DNA from: Chimonanthus salicifolius
Taxonomy: Eukaryota > Streptophyta > Magnoliopsida > Laurales > Calycanthaceae
NCBI GenBank assembly: GCA_013350335.1
Contig: CM023535.1
Location: forward strand, 35,496,991 to 35,560,990
DNA: 64,000 nt
Direction of reading: 5' to 3'
The notes under the pieces are model-generated. The model was not told the origin of the DNA. It did not search any database and worked only from the letters and a program-made list of their open reading frames with translations. Below, piece after piece: positions 43,947-55,985 of this stretch. The stretch's first letter is position 1. Each line of letters starts with the position of its first letter. A program made the translations under genes and the position numbers.

Positions 43947-46900
43947 TGTAACGCCCGCCCCTTTTCACCAAAATCAGAGTCTATTTTTGTTTTTTTAAAT
44001 AAATAGTGACAAAGGGCGCGGACGTCACGACGCGAGTTAAGTCCGAGCTTTTAAAGCCCAGCCCTTAACGGGCCAACCCTACGTGTGCGTGGAACTAAGT
44101 CCACGAAGAACGGTTCACACGTAGAAGTAAGCTCGAGGAATATTTAAACTAAGTGCGGAATTATAATAGAGACTATCCTACCAATTTTGAGATAGCAGGG
44201 AAGATGTATTCATTTAATTACTAAAATACCTCAAAATGATAGCATCCGAACATACAGTCCAAACCATAGCAAGAAATAGAAATTGTTACAATCCGACGAG
44301 CTAAGCTACTCAATTACATATTCCAAAATAAATTTAAATAAACTAAGTAGCCCGCTTCCCCAAGCTCCTACGCTTGGCTCCCGTCACGTCCTTCGGTTCC
44401 ACCATCTCCTGCGTCATCAGCTAGGGTAGAAGTAGGGCGTTAGACAACGCGCCCAGTAGGACTCCGAGTAGGGGTAACACATGGATTAGTGATAACAAGC
44501 ATACAGATGATAATATAATGAAAACCATAAAATGAATGCTATGCCATGGGTGTCTATGTCATGAGTCTCACCCATCATCCATACCATCATGATATCCCCA
44601 TGTTTGCTTCTCGGTCGTCCCGATGCAGCATGGACTCCGGTTATATCTCAACACCCCAAGATATCCCCATGTTTGCTTCCCGGTCGTCCCGATGCAACAT
44701 GGACTCCGGTTATATCTCAACACACCAAGATATCCCCATGTTTGCTTCTCGGTCGCCCCGACGGAGCATGGACTCCGGTTATAGCATATCACGCTATCCC
44801 CATGTTTGCTTCTCGGTCGCCCCGACGGAGCATGGACTCCGGTTATAGCATATCAAGTTATCCCCATGTTTGCTTCTCGGTCCCCCCGACGGAGCATGGA
44901 CTCCGGTTCCTTTATTTTCCCGCCCATGCCATGCATGAGTTGTAATTGCGATATGCTATATAGTATTTAAATCATTGTAAATGTAATATGCCATATGCCA
45001 TATAATATATATATATCATAATCTTAAAACCCATCATAACACCAATCATATAATTACCAAAAGAAATCAAGGAAACGATCATATAACATGTAATCCATGG
45101 CTTACAAAAAGGTTGGAATCCTACCAAATACCGACTAATATCCTCTTACATTTTCGTCCGATAATCCCGTCACCGATACGCGCACCGCTTGCGATATCCG
45201 ATACCTTATTACATACGAATAATCAACCCATGTTTTTAACCATTTAAATCTATTAATCATACCTTAGCGGGGTTCGGCCATGCACCATGGCCGAACTTCA
45301 CTAACTAGGTTTGTGGGTCCCATTTAATCCATTAATTATTTTAATTACATGGGTCTAAAAACCAGCAACTTGGGCTTTATTAATCACATATAAGGTTGTT
45401 ACTTAGAGCCCCTAAGTCCATGATCATCTCCCATGGGGTTCGGCCATGTACCATGGCCGAACCCATGGTTCTTGAATTTGGCCAATATTTAGGATTTTGC
45501 CACTACTCTTCCATGGTTAAATCCTCATTTCATCATGCACACTTAAGTCTATAATTGATCATTAAACTTAGATCCCTTAGTGTCTCATTTAATCATGCCA
45601 CAAAACCATTAAACACAACCCTTTTTCTTAACTTAAACCTCATTAATTAAGACACATACATAACCCCATACTTAGCCCATCACATGGCTCATAAATTGGG
45701 TCACGGGTTCGGCCATACACCATGGCCGAACCCATGATGTCTTTTTTCTTATTTTTCCATGGACCCATTTCCCTCGTTTATTTCCACCCTAAGCTCCACC
45801 ATGAGGAGGTTCACACCATGCATTTAAATCACGAATCTTTGATCATCAATTTGGTACATTTTGGTCCATCAAAACTACTAACACATCCCCCATTATTTTT
45901 CCATCTTTTACACTCATCAACATTACACATACATCACCATAGGGTTCAAAAGCATTCCCTCCATAAAATCTCTCCATGGTTTTCCTCATTTAAAAACCCC
46001 TAAAAAAAAAATTCACTAATCATTCATTCATTAGAACTTTAAAAATCATTAACCACTTAACATAGCCTCCATTCTCTAAACCCATTAAAATTCTAACACC
46101 ATCACCATAAGTTCATGGTCCATCATTCATTCATGTCTTTTAAGGCAACAAAAATCATTCACATCTTCATGAATTTCGTCATTTAAGATCACTACATTTA
46201 ATCATTCAAAACCTTTAAAACCATTAATCATATTCCATGGTTTCCATTCTTTAAGAGCCCCATCAAATCACATACATCCATGCTTACAACAATTTTTAAT
46301 ACCAATGTCCTTAATGCATCTATTTATTTATTTTTCTTAATCTCTCCTTCCCATTTTGACCATTTCTCATTCATCTTTTGGATGGATTTTAAATCCAAGG
46401 CCCATGACATTTTTTGCCACCATCTAAGAAATGGATTCCATTTTTAAACCATAAAAACCTAATATCTTGTTTAGAGATACTTACAATCCGACGGCTCCAC
46501 CGACTTTTCTTTGCTCCCTTTGGATTCCTTGGCCTCCTTTCTTCTTCTTCTCCTTTGTTGGTCGGCTAAGATGTGCTTGACCCAATGAAAAACTCCAATG
46601 CTTGGGTCGGCTAAGATGGAGTAGATTTGAGAGAGAGAGGGGGAGAGGATGAGAAGAACTACCCCAACTCTTGATCTTGAAGAGGTGGGCCAACACTTGC
46701 ACTTTTCTTCTCTTCTTCTCTTCTTAGTTTTCTTCTTCTTTCCTTGGTGTGGGGGACGGCAATGAGAGAGCAAGAGAGGGAGAGAGTGAAAGAGTTAGAT
46801 GGAAAGAGATGGAGAAATGAGATAAGGTTCATCTCATTTGGTTGTGTAACTTACACTCCACCATTAACTCCTCCCACCAACCAAGCATGGGATTTTTTTA

Positions 46901-47561
46901 TGCTTTAATGGTAGTGGTTGGAATAAACCACTACTAGCCAACGGTTTTGGCTTCTTAAGATGGAATGGTTTGGTCTTCCATCTTTTGACCCCTTTTGACC
47001 ACCTTTTTGGATAGTTTAATTATTTAATTAATTAAATAATTAACTTAGGTTAACTAATTCCCACTTAACCTAATTCCTTTTTCTTAAATTCCCTCCATGT
47101 ATCCACCCATGGTTGACCAATTCAACCATGGTGGCCGGCCCCACCAATCCTTGGTCCACACGCCACCTCACTTGGTGAGGTGGAGGTGGGTCCCATTCGG
47201 CCATGTCACCTTGGTTTAATTAAAATTAACTTAGGTGATTTTCACATTAATTAATTCAATCCCTTCCAACTAATTGGATCTCCATTGGGCTCATGGCCCA
47301 ATTAAATTTATTTCTTACCTATTTACCTTAGAGTTTACATCATCTTGATTCATTGGGTCCCAAATGGGTATTGGGCCCAATTTGACCATCATTGACCATT
47401 TAAATGAACCTAGATCCAATCCATACCCCATTGGGCCATACTTGGGCCTTTGCCCAAATTTTGATCCACTTAACATTTATTCCATCATATTTCCCAATTT
47501 CCATCATTAAAATTAAATAATAGCCACATATATATTGATTTAAACATTTCGGGCTATTACA
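43947..47561 (-). repeat. Solo B LTR (3615 bp), right border of the inverted block
   Basis: Reverse copy of 18272-21803: TGTAACGCCCGCC at 43947 and CGGGCTATTACA at 47561. In the restored order it is a solo LTR in element C gag, flanked by GTGGT on both sides (21804-21808 reverse, and 47562-47566). Five-unit repeat at about 44589-44920, hairpin at 44435-44454, donor as ACTTAC at 46479-46484. The near-identical 93-codon frames at 45722-46003 and 19841-20122 are only the shared LTR sequence. Confidence 0.92.
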
Positions 47562-48476
47562 GTGGTCACCTCTGTCCTGCAACAGCACTTGAATGGGAAT
47601 GCGACCACCAGCGACTCCAACAATCGAAACATGGTTAGAGATTTCCAGCAACAACGCCCTCCCTACTTCAAGGGAAAAGAAGGGGTTGTCGGAGCAGAGC
47701 ATTGGTTGAAAAAGATCACTCGGATCTTCAATCTACTTCAAATTTCCAGTCATGCAGATAGGATCTTACTGGCTACATCTCAATTGATCGAGGATGCGGT
47801 AATTGGTGGGAGGTTGTACACAAACAACAAGCACTGGTGCCGGGAGGAGAAAGGATTACCATGACATGGGAAGGGTTCTCAGCTACCTTTTTAGAGCAGT
47901 ATTTTTCGAAGGAGGAAAGAGAGCACCAGAATCAAGCCTTCCTATAATTGTACAAGGCAATATGATGGTGGCAGAATATCACAGGGAATTCCTTAGGCTA
48001 TCCGTCTATGCATTTTATATGGTGGATACCAAGCACCAGAGGGCCCGTAAGTTTGAATGTGGCCTTCGGTCAAGCATCAGGGCTAGGGTGACAATATTCA
48101 AGGCAGCCACACTGGCTGAGGTGGTCAGCAGGGCCACTATAGCGGAGCTAGAGTTGAATGAGATGGTGCGGTTTGACAAGAAGTTCCGCCCGAACTTTAG
48201 CAGACCCTCACCCTCCACTAGATCTACAGGGGGCTTTCGCTCCAATCAGCCCTCCCGATCAGCATCAGTCACTCAGGTTCCATGGGGTGGGAACACATAC
48301 TATCAGTGTGGCCAACAGGGCCACTTCAAGAGGGAGTGTCCACAAATTAGCAACCCCTCTCACATCAGGGGTCCCTTCCGCCCTCCAGCTAGACCAGATC
48401 AGTCGCGAGGAGGCAGAGCATACAACCAAGCGGGGCGGGCGACAACCCTACGGGATCTGGAGCGCTTTTTACCATA
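47562..48476 (+). pseudogene. Element C gag, main part
   Basis: Continues the gag piece at 21804-21967: VTSVLQQHLNGN, then VRDFQQQRPPYFKGKEGVVGAEHWLKKI, the Gag core (with frameshifts near 47803 and 47930), TLAEVVSRATIAE and a zinc knuckle YYQCGQQGHFKREC in which the first Cys is Tyr. It ends in a stop region (48475, 48509). At least two frameshifts and a lost metal ligand make it non-functional. Confidence 0.88.
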
Positions 48477-49768
48477 GCTCCTCCAGCAGCGGTGGATCAC
48501 TCGGTGATTTAAGGTATGGCCGTAGTTGGTAGTTCCTATACTGTTACATTGTTTGATTCTGGAGCTTCCCATTCATTTATATCTGCTACGGGCACATTAG
48601 TACAAAACCTGTCAACATCACTTACCATTGTATCCCCCGTCGGAGACACATCCTTGGGACTCATATGCACGGCATTGAACACTCAATTTGCTGGATTTAG
48701 ATTCGAGTTCAACTATTTGGTACTCGATATGGCTGAGTACGATGTTATATTTGGCATGGACTGGTTGGCAACATTCCAGGCCCATATTGATTGCCATCTT
48801 CATATGGTGATATTTTGGTCACCCGAGGGAAAGCGGTATATGGTACACGCTGACAGACAAGGCATCCCTAGAAGGCTGCAGGAAGAATTGAACCACCTTG
48901 TGTTGAACAACATCAGACTAGACAGGGCACCAAAGGCTGAACTTCTGGCGGTAGTAGCAGATTTTGCTGAGGTATTCCCAACAGAGCTCCCTGGTTTGCC
49001 ACCTAGGAGGGAGATAGACTTTGAGGTCAAGTTATATCCCGGCGCTGCTCCAGTGTCATTGCCCCATTATAGGATGGCACTAGTTGAGATGACAGAGTTG
49101 AAGAAGCAGATTGATGAACTGCTCAGACTGGGTTTCATTTAGAACAGTACATCCGCATGGGAAGCCCCAGTATTATTTGTGAAGAAGAAATACGGTACGC
49201 TTCGGATGTGTGTGGACTACAGGAAATTGAACTAGCTGACTGTCAGGAACAAGTATCCCCTACCCAGGATTGATGATCTATTTGATCAACTTAGGGGTTC
49301 CTCTCACTTCTCCAAGATTGATCTGATGTCCGGGTACCATCAAATCCGGGTTAGGGAGGAGGACATAGAGAAGACAGCCTTCAGGACACGGTATGGCTTA
49401 TATGAGTATGTGGTCATTATATTTGGACTTACTAATGCACCGGTTGTGTTCATGGACCTGATGAATAGGATGTTCCGTCCTTACTTGGACCAGTTTGTGA
49501 TTGTATTCATTGATGATATTCTGGTCTATTCCAAGAGTCAGGAGGAACATGCTGAGCACCTGCGGATAGTCCTGGACACCTTGAGGAAGAACCAGTTGTA
49601 TGCCAAAGCCAGTAAATGTGAATTCTGGCTACCTGAGGTCAACTTCTTAGGGCACATTATATCGGAGGAAGGTATAGCCGTGGACCCGGCTAAGGTAGCG
49701 GCAGTGAGGGAGTGGAAGGCACCGACGAATGTGACCGAGATCCGCAGTTTTCTGGGATTGGCCAGTTA
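48477..49768 (+). pseudogene. Element C protease-RT copy 2
   Basis: Protease [11 protein letters not shown], then RT with [15 protein letters not shown], ending at FLGLAS where it fuses to the LTR tail in TTGGCCAGTTA (49758-49768). Stops at about 49139 (TAG) and 49233 (TAG, Gln codon) break it. From about 48540 on it duplicates 22662-23886. RNase H and integrase are absent because of the fusion. Confidence 0.9.
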
Positions 49769-49890
49769 GGGGCCGGGCTTTAGAAGCTCGGATTTAACTT
49801 GCGTCGTGACGTCCCACGCCCTTTGTCACTCTTTATTTTCAAGAAAAAAAAAATAGACTCTGATTTTAGTGAAAAGGGGCGGGCGTTACA
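49769..49890 (+). repeat. Element C LTR tail, right terminus
   Basis: R-U5 tail of a B-type LTR ending GGGGCGGGCGTTACA, followed by TCAGC of reverse LTR D (49891). With GCTGA at 25035 this is a 5-bp duplication, so this U5 end and the U5 end at 25034 are the two outer ends of one insertion. Confidence 0.9.
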
Positions 49891-51635
49891 TCAGCCATGC
49901 ACTGACAGACCCAAAACCCTAACTTTATCTCCATTTAAAGCATCTTTAAAACCTTCATAACATGGTATGCTTTTTATCTCTCAAAACCCATAAAAATAAC
50001 CAAGTCTTTTCATGGGGTTCGGCCATCCAAAGTGGCCGAAGCTATGATCCATGTTCTACCCTTTTTAAATATCATTATCCATAATTGAAACCCTTGATAG
50101 GTTCGGCCATACAATGGCCGAATCATGTTTCCCTATCCATTTTATTTAACAAATGGTTATGGTGCACTTACCAATACCGCGACTCCTCCGGTTCTTTCAC
50201 TCCTTCTTGATCTTCTCCTTCCTTTTTGTCCTTTAGCCGAGCCTAACCTTGCTGGAAACTCCTTAAATTTGTTCGGCCAATATATTGATTTGAGAGAGAG
50301 AGAGAAAAAAAAAAACTTGGCCTTGGATGGGAGTGATAAACTTTGAAATGCAACTCCTTTGTTCTAAGTCCACTTTGTCTTGGTGGAGTGATCGGCCATG
50401 GACTGATTTGTGTGAGACACAACCAGCCAATGTTCTTTGTCTTGAGAGGTGAAAAAGGGCCAAGAGAGGGAGAGAGAGAGAGAAAGAGAAAGAGACTAAA
50501 ATGAAAATTCCTTTGGTTAATGAAATTCAACCCATGGTGGTGTCTCTTGGTGGCACTACTTGTAACTCCCATTTGCATTCATCTCCTTCACTTATTCCAT
50601 TTGGGGGTTTCATCCATGAGATGAAACCCTCCAACGGTTTTTGGTTCTTGGGCTGCGTTGGTGCAACCTTCTCCATGTGTGAACCCATTTGTAACTCCCT
50701 CCAACGGTTTTTGGTTCTTGGGCTGCGTTGGTGCAACCTTCTCCATGTGTGAACCCATTTGTAACTCCATTCCTTAATGCCTCCCTTGGGGGTTTCATCC
50801 TTGAGATGAAACTCATAAGGCACCCAATGGCTTCCAATGGTTATCTTGGTGTATCGTTTCCTCCCATCATCCTTCTCTCGTTAAGGTTCCATGTGAGAGT
50901 TTCATATTGAAATGAAACTCCCATAAGCTACAATGGCTAGCCTTTGTTGGCCTTGTGTAACCGCCACTCTATATTAGTTGCCCATGTGCTAAACCATCCT
51001 TCCCATCTGAAGTTTCATGCATGGAATAAAACCTCCATGCAATCCAACGTGTATAAGGGTTTGAATTTGAAATAAATTTCTCACCTTATGTAACTCCCAT
51101 AAAACCGCCACCTCCATTCATTGTTTATCTAAGACTTTTATGCATGAGATGACCTCCCATGCATTCCAACGTGTGGAGTGGTTTTAAATTTGAAACTACA
51201 ACCCTTCAACTTCACACTTCATTCCTTTGAAATAAATATCTCCATAATTTCCCATCCAACTCATATGACTCAAGTCACCCATTAAATTCAACTTAATCCA
51301 AACTCAATCATTTAATTCAACTCAATCCAAACTCAATCATTTAAATCAACTCCATCCAAACTCAAACATTTAATTCAACTTAACCCAATTAAGCTTGAGC
51401 TCACCCCATGGTCAAACAAGTCAAATACGACCCATTGGGTGACCCAAATAATCACCTTGACCCAATTAGATGTACATTACCCATTTAACTTAATTTGATC
51501 CTTATAACATGTACATTGGGTCTTACTTGAACAATGGGCCCCACAATTTTCTCATCTACGGTCATAACCTTTTAATTGATAATTTCAATGGCAATTTTCG
51601 TAAATATTAATATATTGAAAATCTGGGATATTACA
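49891..51635 (-). repeat. Element D 5' LTR, left half
   Basis: Reverse copy of 31998 to about 33720 of the complete D LTR. It ends CTGGGATATTACA at 51635, then GAAGA (51636-51640). It carries the reverse splice donor (50166-50171) and a 68-bp tandem duplication (50631-50766) absent from the 3' LTR. With 25035-26903 it sums to 3609 bp after removing the GCTGA duplication, matching the 3' LTR. Confidence 0.92.
50631..50766 (-). repeat. Perfect-looking 68-bp tandem duplication in LTR D
   Basis: TCCAACGGTTTTTGGTTCTT... to ...CCCATTTGTAACTCC occurs twice in a row. The complete D LTR has it once (32883-32958), so the duplication arose after or during D insertion. Confidence 0.85.
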
Positions 51636-52829
51636 GAAGAGACACTACTGGTGGCAGGGATTCAAAAGAGATGTGGTAGAGTTTGTTGCTCACTACCTAA
51701 CTTGTTAGCAGGTTAAGACTGAACATCAGAAGCCACTAGGTTTATTGAAACCCTTACCAATGCCGGAGTGGAAATGAGAACATATCTCCATGGATTTTGT
51801 GACGAGGTTGCCAAGGTCATCAAAGGGCAACAATGCAATATGGGTCGTGGTGGATCAACTGACCAAGTCTGCACATTTTCTTCCCATCAAGATGACAGAT
51901 TCATTTGAGAGTTTGGGTCGACGGTACATCAGGGATATCATCAGACTACACGGTATTCCCCGGACTACTGTGTCCGACAGAGATGGCAGATTCACCGGCA
52001 CAGTTTGGCAAAGCATGCAGTTGGCTATGGGGATAGATTTATTGATTAACACAACATTCCATCCACAGACTGATGGACAGTCAGAGAGGACGATACAGAC
52101 ATTGGAGGATATGATGAAAGCATGTATGCTAGACTTCAAGGGTGGATGGGAGGATCACTTACCGCTGGTGGAGTTCTCTTACAACATCAATTACCAGGCA
52201 AGCCTCCAGATGCTTCCATTCGAGGCCTTGTATGGTAGGCCATGTAGATCTCCAGTGTGTTGGACAGAGGCCGGTGAGCCTACACTTGTTGGACCTGAGC
52301 TAGTTACAGAGACCACGGAGCAGATTAAGTTATACGACATCACCTACTTACTGAACAGAGTCGTCAGAAGAGCTACGCTGACAAGAGGAGGAGGTTCCTT
52401 GAGTTTGAGGTGGGAGACTTAGTGTTCTTAAAAGTCTCGCTACGAAAGGGACACATACGATTTGGGAAGAAATGGAAAATGTCGCCTAGATTTGTGGGGC
52501 CATTTCCAATCCTAAAGAGGGTGGGGGAGGTGGCTTATCAGTTGGCACTTCCTCCACAGTTGTCATCTTTGCACTATGTATTCCACGTATCCATGTTGAG
52601 GAAATACAACCCTGATCCTTCACACATGTTGAACGTGCAAGATGTTGATGTGCAAAGTGATGTAACTTATGTGGAGAAGCCGGTCAGAGTGATCGGGAAA
52701 AAACAAAGAGTACTACGGAACTGCGTGATTCAGTTCGTCAAGGTGGTATGGGATCGACATGGTAATGAGGAAGCCACCTGGGAACTCGAATTAGAAATGA
52801 GAACAGCTCATCCTGAACTTTTTGTATAA
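51636..52829 (+). pseudogene. Element E integrase and chromodomain
   Basis: Resumes pol at the D insertion site: KRHYWWQGFKRDVVEF, the zinc-region Cys pair with TAG for Gln, then the core with [20 protein letters not shown] and [11 protein letters not shown] (Asp, Asp and Glu all visible). A frameshift at about 52360-52415 separates the C-terminal part ([25 protein letters not shown]) and the chromodomain VVWDRHGNEEATWELELEM to HPELFV, ending at 52829. The 5' part is at 35610-36719, minus strand. Not functional. Confidence 0.9.
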
Positions 52830-52865
52830 GTTATTTGAAATCCTACTTCGCTCGATTTTCGGGAC

Positions 52866-52889
52866 GAAAATTTCAAAAGAGGGTAATAT
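52866..52889 (+). other. Polypurine tract of element E
   Basis: GAAAATTTCAAAAGAGGGTAA just before TGTAATAGC. Confidence 0.75.
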
Positions 52890-54397
52890 TGTAATAGCTG
52901 GATTTTCAATGCAATAAATATATTGGCTAATATCTATTTTAATTGTTAAAAATTAAGATTTATAGATGGAATGGATGTTAGACGGATAAAAGTTGGGGCG
53001 ATGGCCCAAGTATGGTCCAATGGATCATGGATAGGATTAATTCTATTTAATTGGGTCAATGTGGTCAATTGGGTCAAATGCCCAATTGGGACCCAATGGG
53101 CCAAGATGAATTGATGTATGTATATGTGTTAAATGTAATAAGGTAACGGGATTTCACAAACAGTGTACGATCGGCTTGACGAGATCGGTGATCGATTTTT
53201 TGGACGGAAACACAAGGACATGATATTTGGACATTGGTAGGATTCCTACCTTATTGAAAACCATGGAATATATATATGTTTTGTTTTCCTTCTATGTTAA
53301 TTTTGGTATCAAAGTACTATGTTTCAACTATGGGATTTTAATGCTATGATGTTTATTATTACATAGCATGTTTGCACTTGCATCTCATGCATGGCATGGG
53401 AGGGATCAAATGAGGGGAATCCACGCTCCATTCAGATTTTCTAATAAACAACCGTGGGGAGGATTCCACACTGATTCCAATGGATGTATGATTGAATTGT
53501 AACCGAAGTCCATGCTCCGTTCGGTGGGACCGATAAGGCATTCGTGGGGAGAGATATACTGTGTTTGAAATGTAGCCGGAGTCCACGCTCCATTCGCTGG
53601 GACCGATAAGGCATTCGTGGGGAGAGATACACTATGTTTGAAATGTACCCGGAGTCCACGCTCCATTCGGTGGGACCGATAAGGCATTCGTGGGGAGTCA
53701 TGACAATACCTTGATATGGCATATACATCAAGAGCAATACTAAGTGATTGTGATATGGATGATGGGTGGGATTCATGGCATATGACACCCATGGCATGGC
53801 CTTGGCTTGCATGGTTTTGATATTTTATATATCTATGTGATTTTTATACTAACCCATGTGCTTGCCCCTACTTGAAGTACCTACTGGGCGCGTTGTCTAA
53901 CGCCCTACTTCTACCTTAGATGATGAGACAGGAAATGGACAGAACGAAGAACGCGATCGGAGCCAAGCTTAGGAGCTTGGATGAGCTAAATCTATTTCAT
54001 TTAAGTTTTTATTTTGGACATGTAATTTGAGTAATTAGCTTGTTGGGACTGTAATAACTTAGATTATTTGTTATGGTTTGGATTTTAATTTTGGACATTT
54101 TAACTTAAGATGATTGTTATTAAGTGATGGACTTCCTTGCTATTTAAAATTGGATAGGTTAGAACTCTATTATAATTCCGCACTATGTTTAATTCCGTAT
54201 GTTTAACCTTAGTATGTGTGAACCGTTTTCGTAGACTTAGTCCACGCACACGTATGGTTGGCCAGTTAAGGGCCAGGCTTTGAAAGCTCGGACTTAGCTC
54301 GCATCGTGACGTCTAGCTCTCTCTCACTCTTTTATTTCCAAAAAAAAAAAATAATAGACTCTGATTTTCTGCGAGTGAAAAAGGGCAGGGCGTTACA
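52890..54397 (+). repeat. Element E 3' LTR (1508 bp)
   Basis: TGTAATAGCTGG to GGGCGTTACA, then AGTGT (54398-54402), matching ACACT at 43762. Three to four units with GGAGTCCACGCTCC and GGGACCGATAAGGCATTCG (53500-53700, about 70 bp each), hairpin GGGCGCGTTGTCTAACGCCC at 53886-53905. Short LTR without the exon-like block. Confidence 0.92.
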
Positions 54398-55985
54398 AGT
54401 GTAAGAGGTGACATGGTAGTGGCATACACAAGTGGGACCCAAATCCACCTCATCAAGTGAGGTGGCGAGTGGTCTAAAGTCACATGTAGGGTTGGCCACC
54501 ATGGTTGACTTGGTCAACCATAGGTGAGTTCATGGGTGAGTTCAAGAGGGTTAAGTGAAGTGAGTTTACTTAAGGAATTAATTAATTAAGAAATAAATTC
54601 AAGTCTTGGGTTGCATGGATGAGTTCAAGTGTTTGAGTTAGGGGAATGAGTTTCATTTAAAGTGAGTTGAGTGGAAAGAGATGTGAAGAGACTCTCATTT
54701 GAATTGAGTCAAAGGGAGGTGGAGGGTTTCCATCTCATGGGAGCCCTAGACAAAACCGTTGCTTCAAGTGTAAGCCATGTGTCTCCTTGGTTAACCAAAG
54801 GACACATGGGAATGACCAAGAAGTGATGAGGGTGGTTGGGAGACTAGGGCTTACACAAGACTCACACCAAAACACCTTTGGCCGATCCTCCCTTAGACAA
54901 AAGAGTTAGAGATTGTTTCATCTCATCCTCTCTCTCCCTCTCTCTATATCCTTGGCCGATCCTCTCTTTGAGACAAAGAAAAGATAGAGTTTCATCTCAT
55001 CCTCTCCCTCTCTCCCCCTCTCAACCCACACCTCTTTGGCCAAACCCTCCATTAGGAGTTTTTCATCTCAATCCCTCTCCCTCTCTCATCATACTTGGCT
55101 GAATTCTCAAGGTGGAACAAGAGGTTGCATTGCCTCTTCTCATCTCTCTCTCTCACACATTTTCGGCTCTAGACTTAAAGAAACTGAAGAACGAAGGAGG
55201 AAGAAGAAAGCACAAAGGAAGGAGCAAAATCAGACCTAAAGAAATGAAGGAGACGCGGAATAGGTATGTATCACTTAACGAGGGTTTATTGATTAAAAGG
55301 AAACTAAGGGAACCATGGTTTTGGCTATGGAATGGCCGAAACCATGGGGTTCCATTTCGGGTTGAGAAGGTCAGCCAAATGGTTATAAGGCCATGGATTT
55401 GAAATCCATTCAAGGAATGTTAAATGGTTGAAACAAATGTGGAAGGACATTCAAAATTAGGTTGTAATACTAAGATTAGGAGAAAATAATCAAAGAACAA
55501 GGTTCGGACTCTTGCATGGCCGAAGCCTATTTTTTTATGGGGATCATTTGAGGACTCAAAGAGAGACTAGATGAGGTTCGGCCATGTTGTATGGCCGAAC
55601 TCCATCAAGTGACCTAAAACATGTTGGACGTAAATTTTTAAGAAAAACCCATCCTCAAGGTAATATAAGATGGAAAGAAAATGAAAAAGAAGAACCATGG
55701 GTTCGGCCATGTTGTATGGCCGAACACCATGGATGATTTTATGGATCTAGGTATATTTAAAAAGTTAAATGACTAACTAGGGATTATTAGATTAAGAAAA
55801 AAAAAATGATGATTGACTCGCATTGTTTAAAATAAAACAAGGATTAAAAAGTGAGTCAAAAACCAAAGAATGAGGTTCGGCCATGTTGTATGGCCGAACC
55901 CCATTGATGGGTTTTTGTGGACATGAACACATTTCAGCCATGTTATATGGCCGAACCCCATTGATGGGTTTTTGTGGACATGAAC
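54398..55985 (+). repeat. LTR F, main part
   Basis: LTR-type sequence that hosted element E at AGTGT and a solo A LTR at 55986. It has TC-rich and GA-rich exon-like text (54900-55263) ending in a GTATGT donor-like site (55264-55269) and palindromes at about 55575, 55698 and 55875. No gene; small frames are low-complexity. Confidence 0.8.
55264..55269 (+). promoter_or_regulatory. Candidate 5' splice site in LTR F
   Basis: GTATGT after AAGGAGACGCGGAATAG, in the same relative place as GTAAGT in the other LTRs. Weaker match. Confidence 0.4.

Noticed and set aside
18272..47561. Reading the two opposite B LTRs as terminal repeats of one element sharing an ACCAC duplication
   Set aside because: The ACCAC/GTGGT match fits this too, but it would leave E, D and F unexplained. 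The solo LTR plus inversion model repairs all junctions.
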